Source of the DNA: Vibrio gangliei
GTDB lineage: Bacteria > Pseudomonadota > Gammaproteobacteria > Enterobacterales > Vibrionaceae
NCBI RefSeq assembly: GCF_026001925.1
Contig: NZ_AP021869.1
Coordinates: 2,170,001 to 2,234,000, forward strand
Length of the DNA stretch: 64,000 bases
Direction: 5' to 3'
The notes under the pieces were generated by a model. It was not told the origin of the DNA and ran no database searches. It was given only the letters and a program-made list of their open reading frames with translations. The translations under genes and the position numbers were made by a program. This document shows, in pieces, positions 1 through 9,165 of the stretch. Numbering within the stretch: the first letter of the stretch is position 1; the number at the start of each line of letters is the position of its first letter.

Positions 1-791
1 AAAGATTCATGTAAGGCATATAAGCTATTAACTGGCGCGGTATGGTGATAGCTGCGTTTACCTTCGCCACTCCAATAACCCAAAACCAAACTTTGGTCGA
101 GGAACCAACTTTGTACTGGTGCTTTACGCGCTTGGATCTTAGCAATCGCTTTAGCAGAAAATGTAATTGGCGATAAACCTGGCACGCATGACAAACATTT
201 CTGGCTACCGGAATATACGGCATCAAGTTTCCATTCATCGACTCTAAGTGGCACGCCACCTAATGATGTCACCGCATCAACAATGGTCAGCGCATCATAT
301 TGCTGCGCCACTTTCGCCAACGCTTCAGCATCACTTAATGCACCGGTTGAAGTTTCAGCATGTACAAAGGCTAAGATTTTAGCATCGGGATTTTGCTCAA
401 AAGCTTCTGCTACTTTTTCAACGCTCACTGGTTGGCCCCATTCGTCGTCCACCAGCACCACTTCTGCGCCGCTACGAATGGCATTTTCGCGCATACGTTC
501 GCCAAACACACCGTTACGACAAATAATTACTTTATCACCGGCTTCAATCAAGTTGACAAAGCACGCTTCCATACCCGCGCTACCGGGAGCAGAAACCGGG
601 ATGGTAAAGTCATTTTCAGTTTGAAATGCGTATTTCAACAAAGCTTTCACTTCATCCATCATGCCAATGAATAACGGGTCAAGATGACCAACGGTAGGAC
701 GGCTTAATGCTTGTAAAACGTCTGAAGATATATCAGATGGACCTGGGCCCATAAGAATACGGCGAGGCGGGAGAAAACGTTGAAAAGTCAT
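1..791 (-). CDS. Class V aminotransferase (serine-pyruvate / alanine-glyoxylate type), 3' part outside window
   Basis: Reading the minus strand from the ATG at 791 gives about 263 residues, open to the left edge, so the C-terminus is missing. The N-terminus (RRILMGPGPSDIS) is the typical start of the alanine-glyoxylate / serine-pyruvate aminotransferase group of fold-type I, class V PLP enzymes. The motif SGSQKCL puts the PLP-binding lysine at about residue 198, and the preceding AVTSLGG stretch holds the expected PLP-contacting Asp. These enzymes move an amino group between small amino acids and glyoxylate or pyruvate in the cytosol; the exact substrate cannot be read from sequence. It is divergent from the lysine riboswitch and lysC. 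In V. cholerae, as I recall, a class V aminotransferase also sits beside lysC and metH. Confidence 0.85.
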   Translation of the reverse strand, partial: MTFQRFLPPRRILMGPGPSDISSDVLQALSRPTVGHLDPLFIGMMDEVKALLKYAFQTENDFTIPVSAPGSAGMEACFVNLIEAGDKVIICRNGVFGERMRENAIRSGAEVVLVDDEWGQPVSVEKVAEAFEQNPDAKILAFVHAETSTGALSDAEALAKVAQQYDALTIVDAVTSLGGVPLRVDEWKLDAVYSGSQKCLSCVPGLSPITFSAKAIAKIQARKAPVQSWFLDQSLVLGYWSGEGKRSYHHTAPVNSLYALHES

Positions 792-1134
792 ATTAATCCT
801 TAATGGTGTAATCCATATTTTACTTGGGTATATGTGTGTGCTTTTAAAACGTGATTTTCTTTCAAAATATTATTCGAGATAAACACGCCCTGATAAATTA
901 CCACGCTAAACCTTGCTTTCTTACGGTTAGATAAGAAGCTGTGATCTTGCTCAAAATATTGTATACATTTTTGTATTTTATAAAAACGAAAGCAAGCATA
1001 AAAAATCATCACCTAAGCAAGGTTAGCAACACTTTTATGATTGACTTTTTTGGTGCAACAACGTTCAATGTAGGCTCATTGTTTCATAGGATATGAAGCA
1101 TGAATCGAAGGCTCACACAGGGCCTTTATTTAAC
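792..1134. other. Intergenic region between the aminotransferase and the lysine riboswitch
   Basis: This AT-rich stretch must hold the divergent promoters for the aminotransferase and lysC. A possible sigma-70 promoter on the + strand has TTGACT at about 1043 and TTCAAT 17 nt later. The open frame of about 70 codons on the minus strand at 800-1012 shows no family resemblance and no ribosome site, so I do not call it a gene. Confidence 0.4.
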
Positions 1135-1300
1135 CGAAAAGGTTAACTAAGAAGAGGAGCGTAACCCAGGCAGATGATAGGTGGATCCCGATATCCAATA
1201 CCCATCATTCAGGGGGAGTTACGCCGAGATGGGTAAATACTCGGGTGTTTATCGCATCGGTTGTACAGGTTGAATCCTGGCAACTGTCACTATGTATGTT
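1135..1300 (+). promoter_or_regulatory. Lysine riboswitch (L box) aptamer of lysC
   Basis: The leader carries the conserved L-box blocks in order: AGAAGAGGAGCG (from 1150), GGTGGATCC, GGGGGAGTTACGCCGAGATGGG, and AGGTTGAATCCTGGCAACTGTCAC near 1267-1290 (quoted in part). The same blocks in the same order occur in the E. coli lysC aptamer. The five-helix aptamer binds L-lysine. It lies upstream of an intrinsic terminator and then lysC, so lysine should cause premature termination. The outer boundaries depend on the P1 helix, which I estimated by eye. Confidence 0.93.
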
Positions 1301-1418
1301 GAATTTTGACATAGGTATATAGTGAAGAGCTTCTCAGGTTTTGCATGGTCACACTATTCAGTTATGGCCTCTATGTATTTCCCTGCTCTAAGAAATCTCT
1401 CTTCAACATTGGACGTTT

Positions 1419-1446
1419 GCTTATCGCACTTTGATAAGCTTTTTTG
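1419..1446 (+). terminator. Riboswitch expression-platform terminator upstream of lysC
   Basis: A perfect 7-bp stem GCTTATC (1419-1425) / GATAAGC (1433-1439) with a 7-nt loop is followed by six T residues. It ends 23 nt before the lysC start codon and 128 nt after the conserved aptamer core, so it is the likely off-state structure of the lysine riboswitch. Confidence 0.85.
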
Positions 1447-1468
1447 AAGTAATCTGGGAGACAATGCC

Positions 1469-2818
1469 GTGAGCGCATTCAACGTAGCAAAATTCGGTGG
1501 CACTAGTGTGGCAAACTTTGAAGCCATGAGCCGCTGTGCCGCCATCATCGAAAATAATCCATCGACCAAACTTGTGGTCAGCAGCGCCTGTTCTGGTGTG
1601 ACAAATTTATTAGTTGAGTTGGCATTAGGGGTACAAAACCCAAATGACCGTGATGCTATTTTTGCTCAATTGAAAGAGATCCATTACTCCATCATTGAAC
1701 AATTTTCTGAACAAGAGAAAACCAGACAAGCAGTGGATTCTATTTTAGATGCACTCGCTAGTATGGCTGAAGCCGCCTCATTCCAATCAAGCGATAAACT
1801 GACTGACCATATCGTGGCATGTGGCGAATTGATGTCGACTCATATTTTGACTCAATTGATGATCGAACGTGGTATCAATGCCGCGCGCTTTGATATTCGT
1901 GAAGTGCTACGTACTAATAACGATTTTGGCAAAGCCGAGCCTGATATTGCTGAAATTTCAGCTTTAGCTCAGCAAAAATTAACCCCACTTTGCCAGGACT
2001 TTGTGGTGATCACTCAAGGTTTTATCGGCAGTGATGTGGAAGGCAATACCACCACACTTGGCCGAGGTGGCAGTGATTACAGTGCAGCATTAATTGCAGA
2101 AGCGGTTAAAGCCTCTGGCCTAGAGATTTGGACAGATGTTCCAGGGATCTACACTACCGATCCACGCATTGCACCAAAAGCGACTCCGATCCCAGAGATC
2201 AGCTTTAGTGAAGCGTCAGAAATGGCCAACTTTGGTGCGAAGATCTTGCATCCTTCAACTTTGCTTCCTGCTTTGCGACACCAGATCCCAGTCTTTGTTG
2301 GATCTTCTCGTGAACCAGAAAAAGGCGGTACTTGGATCCGTCAGAAAGTCGAAAGTGCGCCACTATTCCGCGCCTTGGCGATCCGTAACAACCAAACGAT
2401 GGTGACATTGCGTAGCCCTGATATGTTCCAAACTTACGGCTTTTTGGCACAAGTGTTCAACATCTTGGCTAAATACCAAATCTCTGTTGATTTGATTACC
2501 ACATCAGAAGTGAGCGTCTCTTTGACGCTAGATCAAACCAACACCTCAGGCAAAGCACCTGAGTTGCCAGCTGAGGTCCGTGCTGAATTGGCGGAACTGT
2601 GCAGCGTAGAAGTCGAGCATAACCTAAGCCTAGTTGCCCTAATTGGTAATAAGATGAGTGCGAAAAAAGGCTATGCAAAACAAGTATTCAGTGCATTAGA
2701 AGACTTTAACTTACGCATGATTTGCTACGGCGCAAGCCCACATAACTTGTGCTTCTTAGTCGATGCACTAGAAGCCAAACGTGCGGTGGAAGTGCTGCAT
2801 AGAGAGTTGTTTGAATAG
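1469..2818 (+). CDS. lysC: Lysine-sensitive aspartokinase III
   Basis: Catalyses ATP-dependent phosphorylation of L-aspartate, the first step towards lysine, threonine and methionine; the LysC isozyme is feedback-inhibited by lysine. The protein has 449 residues, the same length as E. coli LysC. The kinase motif KFGGTS is at residues 8-13, the nucleotide-binding GRGGSD and TDVPGIYTTDP motifs are in the middle, and two ACT regulatory domains occupy about residues 310-449. The start is GTG with TGGGAG 9 nt upstream; an ATG five bases earlier is out of frame and closes after two codons. Transcription is controlled by the lysine riboswitch directly upstream. Confidence 0.97.
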   Translation: MSAFNVAKFGGTSVANFEAMSRCAAIIENNPSTKLVVSSACSGVTNLLVELALGVQNPNDRDAIFAQLKEIHYSIIEQFSEQEKTRQAVDSILDALASMAEAASFQSSDKLTDHIVACGELMSTHILTQLMIERGINAARFDIREVLRTNNDFGKAEPDIAEISALAQQKLTPLCQDFVVITQGFIGSDVEGNTTTLGRGGSDYSAALIAEAVKASGLEIWTDVPGIYTTDPRIAPKATPIPEISFSEASEMANFGAKILHPSTLLPALRHQIPVFVGSSREPEKGGTWIRQKVESAPLFRALAIRNNQTMVTLRSPDMFQTYGFLAQVFNILAKYQISVDLITTSEVSVSLTLDQTNTSGKAPELPAEVRAELAELCSVEVEHNLSLVALIGNKMSAKKGYAKQVFSALEDFNLRMICYGASPHNLCFLVDALEAKRAVEVLHRELFE

Positions 2819-2837
2819 ATTCGATTATCGGGCACTT

Positions 2838-2861
2838 CGTTTCTCGGAGGCTCGTTTCTCG
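2838..2861. repeat. Short direct repeat (CGTTTCTCG) after lysC
   Basis: CGTTTCTCG occurs at 2838-2846 and again at 2853-2861, a 15-bp period, between the lysC stop codon and its terminator. It belongs to the CTCG-rich intergenic repeats seen repeatedly in this window. Confidence 0.6.
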
Positions 2862-2872
2862 AAAAAGCAAAG

Positions 2873-2903
2873 CGGTACTGAAAAATGATCAGTACCGTTT
2901 TTT
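2873..2903 (+). terminator. Intrinsic terminator of lysC
   Basis: A perfect 8-bp stem CGGTACTG (2873-2880) / CAGTACCG (2890-2897) with a 9-nt loop is followed by a run of six T residues, 54 nt after the lysC stop. Confidence 0.9.
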
Positions 2904-2924
2904 ATTTCTATCTACAAAAGACAA

Positions 2925-2964
2925 AAAACGCTAGCAGATATCACTCTGATAGCGTTTTCTTTTT
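2925..2964 (-). terminator. Intrinsic terminator of metH, probably bidirectional
   Basis: The 9-bp stem AAAACGCTA (2925-2933) / TAGCGTTTT (2950-2958) has T-rich tails on both strands. On the minus strand the stem ends in six T residues, which fits termination of metH. It also backs up the lysC terminator. Confidence 0.75.
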
Positions 2965-2982
2965 CGTATTACGAGTAGCGTA

Positions 2983-3008
2983 AGCGCCCTAGCAGCAAAG
3001 CGCCCTAG
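2983..3008. repeat. Two-copy 16-bp-period repeat behind metH
   Basis: AGCGCCCTAG is repeated at 2983-2992 and 2999-3008 with a 16-bp period, just after the metH stop. The period and sequence match the large minisatellite at 45881-46391: 13 of 16 bases agree between AGCAGCAAAGCGCCCT (2991-3006) and AGCAGCGAAGCGACCA. Confidence 0.65.
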
Positions 3009-3017
3009 TAACGATCG

Positions 3018-6000
3018 TTAACTCAAATTCGGCCCTAGCCATTTCTCCATTTCAACGTCATCCCAACCTTTACGCTTGGCGTAGTCTTCTGCTTGATCTT
3101 GTTGGATCTGAGCGATGGCAAAATAACGAGAGTCTGGATGCGAGAAATACCAACCGGATACTGACGCGCCCGGCCACATAGCGTAGCTTGAGGTTAATGA
3201 CATGTCAATGGTTTCTTCAACGTTAAGAAGCTCCCATAAGCTGCCTTTTTCCGTATGCTCTGGGCACGCAGGGTAACCCGGAGCAGGACGAATGCCTTGA
3301 TATTTTTCACGGATCAGATCGTAGTTACTGAGCGATTCCTCTGGTGAATAACCCCAAATCTCTTTACGCACCATTTCATGCATGTATTCGGCAAAGGCTT
3401 CCGCTAAACGGTCTGCTACCGCTTGGATCATAATGGCATTAAAATCATCACCTTGTGCTTTGTAAGCATCCGCCAATTCACGCTCACCGATGCCGCCGGT
3501 CACCGCAAAGCCACCAATCCAGTCCGATTTGCCGCTGTCTTTTGGCGCAATGTAATCCGACAAACAGTAGTTCGCCCCTTTCGGTTTCTCGGTTTGTTGG
3601 CGAAGGTTGTGCAACACTTTAATTACTTCACTGCGCGATTCATCAGCATAGACTTCAATGTCATCACCGACGCTGTTAGCCGGGAACATGCCACACATGC
3701 CGCTCGCTTTAAGCAAGCCTTCTTGCTCAATGCGGTCGAGGAATACGTTAGCATCGTCATACAAACGCTTAGCTTCTTCCCCTACTTCTTCATGCTCAAA
3801 AATCGCTGGGTATTTGCCCATCAATCCCCAAGTTAAAAAGAACGGTGTCCAGTCGATGTAATCACGTAAGATAGCCGTATCAATATGCTCAAACACATGT
3901 ACGCCAGGTTTAGCAGGTGCTGGCGGAGTATAAGCCTGCCAATCAATCGCCACTTTATTGTCGCGCGCTTTATCGAGTGTAACTGGCTTAGTACGCGGGC
4001 GTTTACGCGCATGTTGATCACGGACGCGTTCGTAATCCAAATCTAGTTTTTCAACAAAGGCTGGTCGTTGCGATTCAGAAAGCAAAGCAGAACAGACCCC
4101 TACCGCTCGTGAGGCGTTATTCACGTAAACCACTGGTTGTGAGTAGTTTTGCTCAATCTTAACCGCTGTGTGCGCTTTCGATGTAGTTGCGCCACCAATG
4201 AGTAGAGGTAAATCAAAACCTTGCCGTTCCATCTCTTTAGCAACGTGTACCATTTCATCCAATGATGGCGTGATAAGGCCAGATAAACCTATGATGTCGA
4301 CGTTTTCTTCTTTAGCGACTTTTAAAATGGTTTCGGTGGGTACCATCACGCCAAGATCGATGATTTCGTAGTTATTACATTGCAGCACTACGCCGACAAT
4401 ATTTTTACCGATATCATGCACATCGCCTTTTACTGTCGCGAGCAAAATTTTGCCGTTGGTTTGACCAACCTGTTTTTCCGCATTGATGTATGGTTCAAGA
4501 TACGCCACCGCTTGCTTCATCACTCGCGCCGATTTCACCACTTGTGGCAAGAACATCTTACCTTCGCCAAATAAGTCGCCGACCACGTTCATACCGTCCA
4601 TTAACGGACCTTCAATCACTTCCAGTGGCTTAGAAGCTTTGGCTCGCGCTTCTTCAGTATCTTCAACAATGAATTCGGTAATGCCTTTCACTAGCGCATG
4701 TTCAAGACGTTTTTCCACTTCCCAAGTACGCCATTCTAACAAGGCAGGATCTTCGGCTTTCCCAACCCCATTGGTGCGGTATTCTTCCGCTAATTCAAGT
4801 AGGTTTTCTGTGGCATCAGGATGACGATTAAGCACCACGTCTTCCACCGCATTTCGCAGTTTTTCCGGCACGTTGTCATAAATTTCAAGCTGACCAGCAT
4901 TCACGATCCCCATGTCCATACCACGTTTGAAACAGTGATATAAGAACACCGCATGAATCGCTTCACGCACGTAGTTATTACCACGGAATGAGAATGAAAC
5001 GTTAGACACACCGCCAGAAATCATCGCATAAGGTAAGTCACGCTTGATGTCTCCGACCGCTTCAATGAAATCGACCGCGTAGTTGTTGTGCTCTTCAATA
5101 CCGGTCGCAACAGCGAAAATGTTGGGGTCGAAAATAATGTCTTCTGGCGGGAAACCCACTTCATCGACCAGAATGCGGTACGCTTTAGTACAAATCTCTG
5201 TTTTGCGCTCGCGAGTATCCGCCTGACCAATTTCATCAAACGCCATTACAATCACAGCCGCTCCATAACGACGGATCAATTTGGCTTGTTCGATGAATTT
5301 ATCTATCCCTTCTTTCATCGAAATCGAGTTAACAATGCCTTTGCCTTGCACGCATTTCAGACCGGCTTCAATCACATCCCATTTTGAGGAATCAACCATG
5401 ATTGGCACTTTGGAAATCTCTGGCTCTGAGGCACAAAGGTTTAAGAAACGCTCCATGCAGGCTTTAGCATCCAGCATGCCTTCATCCATGTTGATATCAA
5501 TGATTTGTGCGCCATTAGCTACTTGCTCACGCGCCACATCGAGCGCTTCATCATAAGCTTCTTCAACAATTAAACGCTTAAACTTAGCCGAACCGGTGAC
5601 GTTAGTACGCTCACCCACATTCACAAATAATGAATCTTGATCGATGGTTAATGGCTCAAGACCCGATAAACGGCAAGCTTTCGGCAGCTCTGGCAAAGCA
5701 CGAGGTTTAATACCTTCAACCACCCGTGCCATCTGGCGAATGTGCTCTGGCGTAGTACCACAACAGCCACCGACCATATTTAAAAAGCCACTTTGCGCCC
5801 ACTCTTGAATGTGTTTTGCCATTTCACGTGGTTCAAGATCGTATTCACCAAACGCGTTCGGTAAACCGGCATTAGGGTGAGCAGAAACAAAGGTTTCAGA
5901 AATGCGAGAAAGCTCTTCGACATATTGGCGCAATTCATCAGGGCCAAGCGCACAGTTAAGGCCAAAGGATAATGGCTCAACGTGGCGCAGAGCATTGTAG

Positions 6001-6716
6001 AACGCTTCGGTCGTTTGCCCTGAAAGTGTACGGCCCGAGGCATCGGTAATGGTACCAGAAATCATCACTGGCAATTTGTAGCCAATCTCATCAAACACAC
6101 TTAATACAGCAAACGCACAGGCTTTGGCGTTCAAAGTATCAAAGATGGTTTCGATCATGATGATATCAACCCCGCCATCGATTAGGGCGCGTGTTGATTC
6201 AGAATACGCTGTGACTAACTCATCAAAAGAGACATTTCGAAAACCCGGATCGTTCACGTCAGGCGAAATCGAACAAGTACGGTTGGTTGGGCCTAATACA
6301 CCAGCCACAAAACGCGGCTTGTCCGGTGTTTTTTCTGTCCATTCTTGCGCAGCTTGTTTGGCTAGCTTAGCGGCAGAAAAGTTGATTTCAGCGCTCAAAC
6401 TTTGCATATCGTAATCAGCCATCGCGATGGTGGTGGCGTTAAAGGTGTTGGTTTCGAGAATATCGGCACCTGCGGCCAAATAATCACTATGAATTTGCTT
6501 GATAAGTTGTGGCTGAGTTAATACCAGCAGGTCATTATTGCCTTTAAGGTCACTTGGCCAATCAGCAAAACGCTCACCACGATAATCAGATTCTTGTAAT
6601 TGATGCGATTGGATCATGGTACCCATACCGCCATCAATTAATAAAATGCGGGATTGCAATAATGCTTCAATTTGATTTTTTATTTCATTGCGATATGAAT
6701 TTGAGCTTCCAGCCAC
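3018..6716 (-). CDS. metH: Cobalamin-dependent methionine synthase
   Basis: Transfers the methyl group of 5-methyltetrahydrofolate to homocysteine through methylcobalamin, giving methionine and tetrahydrofolate. Domains run in the usual order: homocysteine-binding barrel with zinc cysteines (NCALG and GGCCGTT), folate-binding barrel ([13 protein letters not shown]), B12 cap and Rossmann domain with the cobalt-ligand motif DVHDIGKN (His about residue 767), and the C-terminal AdoMet activation domain ([15 protein letters not shown]). I choose the GTG at 6716 (1232 residues; the E. coli enzyme has 1227) because AAGGAAAGAGG sits just upstream. A longer frame from TTG at 6788 runs into a MITE-like element and adds 24 residues with no counterpart in the family. 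It converges on lysC. Confidence 0.97.
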   Translation of the reverse strand: MAGSSNSYRNEIKNQIEALLQSRILLIDGGMGTMIQSHQLQESDYRGERFADWPSDLKGNNDLLVLTQPQLIKQIHSDYLAAGADILETNTFNATTIAMADYDMQSLSAEINFSAAKLAKQAAQEWTEKTPDKPRFVAGVLGPTNRTCSISPDVNDPGFRNVSFDELVTAYSESTRALIDGGVDIIMIETIFDTLNAKACAFAVLSVFDEIGYKLPVMISGTITDASGRTLSGQTTEAFYNALRHVEPLSFGLNCALGPDELRQYVEELSRISETFVSAHPNAGLPNAFGEYDLEPREMAKHIQEWAQSGFLNMVGGCCGTTPEHIRQMARVVEGIKPRALPELPKACRLSGLEPLTIDQDSLFVNVGERTNVTGSAKFKRLIVEEAYDEALDVAREQVANGAQIIDINMDEGMLDAKACMERFLNLCASEPEISKVPIMVDSSKWDVIEAGLKCVQGKGIVNSISMKEGIDKFIEQAKLIRRYGAAVIVMAFDEIGQADTRERKTEICTKAYRILVDEVGFPPEDIIFDPNIFAVATGIEEHNNYAVDFIEAVGDIKRDLPYAMISGGVSNVSFSFRGNNYVREAIHAVFLYHCFKRGMDMGIVNAGQLEIYDNVPEKLRNAVEDVVLNRHPDATENLLELAEEYRTNGVGKAEDPALLEWRTWEVEKRLEHALVKGITEFIVEDTEEARAKASKPLEVIEGPLMDGMNVVGDLFGEGKMFLPQVVKSARVMKQAVAYLEPYINAEKQVGQTNGKILLATVKGDVHDIGKNIVGVVLQCNNYEIIDLGVMVPTETILKVAKEENVDIIGLSGLITPSLDEMVHVAKEMERQGFDLPLLIGGATTSKAHTAVKIEQNYSQPVVYVNNASRAVGVCSALLSESQRPAFVEKLDLDYERVRDQHARKRPRTKPVTLDKARDNKVAIDWQAYTPPAPAKPGVHVFEHIDTAILRDYIDWTPFFLTWGLMGKYPAIFEHEEVGEEAKRLYDDANVFLDRIEQEGLLKASGMCGMFPANSVGDDIEVYADESRSEVIKVLHNLRQQTEKPKGANYCLSDYIAPKDSGKSDWIGGFAVTGGIGERELADAYKAQGDDFNAIMIQAVADRLAEAFAEYMHEMVRKEIWGYSPEESLSNYDLIREKYQGIRPAPGYPACPEHTEKGSLWELLNVEETIDMSLTSSYAMWPGASVSGWYFSHPDSRYFAIAQIQQDQAEDYAKRKGWDDVEMEKWLGPNLS

Positions 6717-6779
6717 GATACAACCTCTTTCCTTCAATCTTTCGATATTGCCACCATTCTGGCGACATCTTACTCGTTC

Positions 6780-7047
6780 TATACCCAAGTAACTTCAAGG
6801 TGCGAGTTTCAGCAAGAATAAAACAAGTTTTAGGCAAGGCAAATTGGACATGATCATAGTTATTCTATCTCTGTTCAATTTAACGCAGCATAAAGCTTGT
6901 TTTAACTTGCCCTTAGGGAGCTTCATCCAATCCTTTATACTACGTCAGATTGGTTTGAAAGGTGCTTACATTCCTTCGCCAATCTTCCTTGCCTAAAAGG
7001 TTGGATGATAGCTCTGAATTCTGCATCTTGAAGTCACTTGGGTATAA
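6780..7047. mobile_element. MITE-like element with about 26-bp terminal inverted repeats
   Basis: The left end (6780-6806, TATACCCAAGTAACTTCAAG...) and the right end (7021-7047, ...CTTGAAGTCACTTGGGTATA) are inverted copies with only a few differences. A second inner inverted pair lies near 6828-6850 and 6978-7005 (TTTTAGGCAAGG / CCTTGCCTAAAA). The element is about 268 bp, has no coding sequence, and fills most of the metH-antiporter intergenic space. The TATACCCAAGT end sequence is one I associate with reiterated intergenic elements of vibrios and relatives. A TA duplication at the ends is possible but cannot be proven. Confidence 0.75.
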
Positions 7048-7224
7048 GTCACATCCTACCATAGAAATCTAGACGTCTAAAACAAGTTTAATCGACTAAT
7101 ATCTTCCTTTTTAACATGCATTTTGTCTGCTTTGCTCTAATCTTGTTAAAAATATATTGATATTTATATTTAAGCGCACGAAAATTGCGGGATTACAATT
7201 TGTTACACTAGCCAAGGTTGGAAT

Positions 7225-8571
7225 ATGTCGGTTTATAATACGTTGTGCTTCCTGTCGTTTGCAGCGATGGTGATTGCATTGATAAACAGTAAGTTTGGTC
7301 GTTTACAGACGACGATTGCCATTACTGCGGGTGCAATGGTGCTCTCACTTCTCATTCTTATTGCCGGTCAAAGTGGCTGGTTCAACCTTGTCGACATTGC
7401 TTCGAAAACCATGGCCGAGATTAACTTTGAAAGCTTTTTGCTTAACGGGATTCTCGGCTTTTTACTATTCGCAGGTGGCTTAGGCATTAAATTGCCTCAC
7501 TTCGCTGACCAAAAATGGGAAATCGCAATCCTTGCTTTCGGTGGCACACTGTTTTCTACCTTTTTTATCGGCTTTAGCTTATATGGCATCTGTAATGTCA
7601 TTGATATCCATATTGACCTTATTTACTGCTTATTATTTGGTGCACTGATTTCACCAACCGACCCGATAGCTGTATTGGCGATTGTAAAAAAACTCAAAGC
7701 TCCGCAACGTATTTCCACTCAAATTGAAGGCGAATCTCTATTCAATGATGGTATTGGTTTGGTGATTTTTGTGACGATTTTCACCGTCGCATTCAGTGGC
7801 CATGCCCCAACCGTTGGTGGCGTACTGTCTCTATTCATGCAAGAAGCAGTGGGCGGTATTGCTTATGGTTTTGTACTTGGTCTACTTTTCCACTATTTGA
7901 TCAGTTCAACTAACGATCACTCAATGGAATTACTATTGATGATCTGTATTCCAACAGCCGGTTACGCTTTTGCAGAAACACTAGAAGTTTCTGGCCCGCT
8001 AGCCATGGTGGTTTCAAGTATCATGATTGGTAACTGGACTCGCTATGTTGGATTCTCGAAAGAAAGTACCGAGCACATGGATCATTTTTGGGAGCTTATC
8101 GATGAGTTCTTAAACGGCATCTTATTCCTGTTGATCGGTATGTCTCTGCTATTATTTGAATTCCACTCTGAAGATTGGATCATGATGGCGATTGCTGTTC
8201 CACTGGTTTTATTAGCACGTTTCTTAAGTGTGTGGATCCCATTCATCGGCTTCAAACGCTTTAGAACTTACAATAAATGGTCAGTGAAGATCTTAACCTG
8301 GGGCGGGTTACGAGGTGGTCTAGCTCTAGCAATGGCGCTTTCCATTCCACACGGTAAGTATTTCGTTACCGCCGATCAAATTGATGTCAAAGAAATCATC
8401 ATGGTGATGACTTACGCAGTAGTGGTGTTCTCGATCCTGATTCAAGGTTCAACCATTACGCCAATGATCAATAAAGCCAAAGTGGTACAAAAACAAATGG
8501 AAGAAGCTGAACAACTTAAAGCTCAAGTTGCAAACGATTCTCAGAGTGAAACTGTACAAAAAGACGCTTAA
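7225..8571 (+). CDS. NhaP-type Na+(K+)/H+ antiporter (CPA1 family)
   Basis: A 448-residue inner-membrane protein with about 12-13 hydrophobic segments and a short charged cytoplasmic tail. The CPA1 ion-site motif SPTDPIAV (D146) and the FNDG motif (D175) are present, as is GGLRGGLALAMAL in the C-terminal half. Such carriers exchange cytoplasmic Na+ or K+ for external protons and support pH and salt tolerance. The ion preference cannot be told from sequence. The ATG at 7225 follows AAGGTTGGA. The gene is divergent from metH across the MITE-like element and ends at a strong terminator, so it is probably monocistronic. Confidence 0.88.
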   Translation: MSVYNTLCFLSFAAMVIALINSKFGRLQTTIAITAGAMVLSLLILIAGQSGWFNLVDIASKTMAEINFESFLLNGILGFLLFAGGLGIKLPHFADQKWEIAILAFGGTLFSTFFIGFSLYGICNVIDIHIDLIYCLLFGALISPTDPIAVLAIVKKLKAPQRISTQIEGESLFNDGIGLVIFVTIFTVAFSGHAPTVGGVLSLFMQEAVGGIAYGFVLGLLFHYLISSTNDHSMELLLMICIPTAGYAFAETLEVSGPLAMVVSSIMIGNWTRYVGFSKESTEHMDHFWELIDEFLNGILFLLIGMSLLLFEFHSEDWIMMAIAVPLVLLARFLSVWIPFIGFKRFRTYNKWSVKILTWGGLRGGLALAMALSIPHGKYFVTADQIDVKEIIMVMTYAVVVFSILIQGSTITPMINKAKVVQKQMEEAEQLKAQVANDSQSETVQKDA

Positions 8572-8593
8572 TCACCAATAAAAAGCACAAAGT

Positions 8594-8628
8594 AAAGCCC
8601 CCTGACCATTATGGCTGGGGGCTTTTGT
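8594..8628 (+). terminator. Intrinsic terminator after the antiporter gene
   Basis: Perfect 9-bp stem AAAGCCCCC (8594-8602) / GGGGGCTTT (8617-8625) followed by TTG TAT, 22 nt past the stop codon. Confidence 0.88.
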
Positions 8629-8689
8629 ATATTGAAAACACATTATCGATTAAGTCATTAACCTCAGCTGAAATTAACTATAATCCTGA

Positions 8690-9080
8690 CTAAGAACGAC
8701 ACATTTCATCAACATAATTTTTGATCAAAACTTGCCCTTTCGCTGATACTTTCAATTCCTGAAATAACTGCTCTAAGGGGTAATCGCTTAGCCCAACCAA
8801 ACGGGCTAATACCCAAGATTGTGTATGATCCTCATCAAAGCCTTTTTCCATTGCTTCATTCCACGCCAGATCTATTGTGCTATCAATATCCTGAATGGCA
8901 TTGAGAAGATCGGGGCTATATTTACTAATAAAATCAATAACATCCCATTTTCGGTAATTTTAATTTGGCAAGAAATTGCCAACACCTCGGCAAAGTTCTG
9001 CCAATTAAACGGTTGAACGAGATAGGGAAGAAAGGAAAATCAGAATGGTCATTTTGATAGAATGGGGAGAAAGAAGCCAT
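8690..9080 (-). pseudogene. Frameshifted small gene of unknown function
   Basis: On the minus strand a gene-like frame starts at ATG 9080 (MASFSPFYQNDHSDF) but needs two frame changes to stay coding. The first is near 9031-9040, after which FLPYLVQPFNWQNFAEVL is read. The second is near 8945-8952, in an A-run, after which WDVIDFISKYSPDLL leads to the stop at 8690. Adding one base at each point gives a continuous acidic protein of about 128 residues ending in VDEMCRS. Both lesions look like single-base losses. I do not recognise the family. It lies between the antiporter and tyrS and overlaps nothing. A sequencing error cannot be excluded, but two lesions make real decay more likely. Confidence 0.6.
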
Positions 9081-9093
9081 AAATATACGGCAA

Positions 9094-9126
9094 TAAAAAA
9101 GGCTTGAACCCACGAGCTCAAGCCTA
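9094..9126 (-). terminator. Intrinsic terminator of tyrS
   Basis: On the minus strand the stem AGGCTTGA / TCAAGCCT (9118-9125 and 9100-9107) is followed by seven T residues (9094-9100), about 40 nt after the tyrS stop. Confidence 0.85.
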
Positions 9127-9165
9127 TTTAACCTCAGTAGAGGTTATGTATTCTAACGAATTCGA

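Noticed and set aside
940..960. Possible CRP site TGTGA-TCTTGC-TCAAA upstream of the aminotransferase
   Set aside because: Only one half-site is good; too weak to call.
800..1012. Minus-strand open frame of 70 codons between the aminotransferase and the riboswitch
   Set aside because: Low-complexity, Phe/Lys-rich, no ribosome site, no recognisable domain; AT-rich intergenic sequence is enough to explain it.
6717..6788. N-terminal extension of MetH from TTG 6788
   Set aside because: It begins inside the MITE-like inverted repeat, has no family counterpart, and a GTG with a strong ribosome site lies at 6716.
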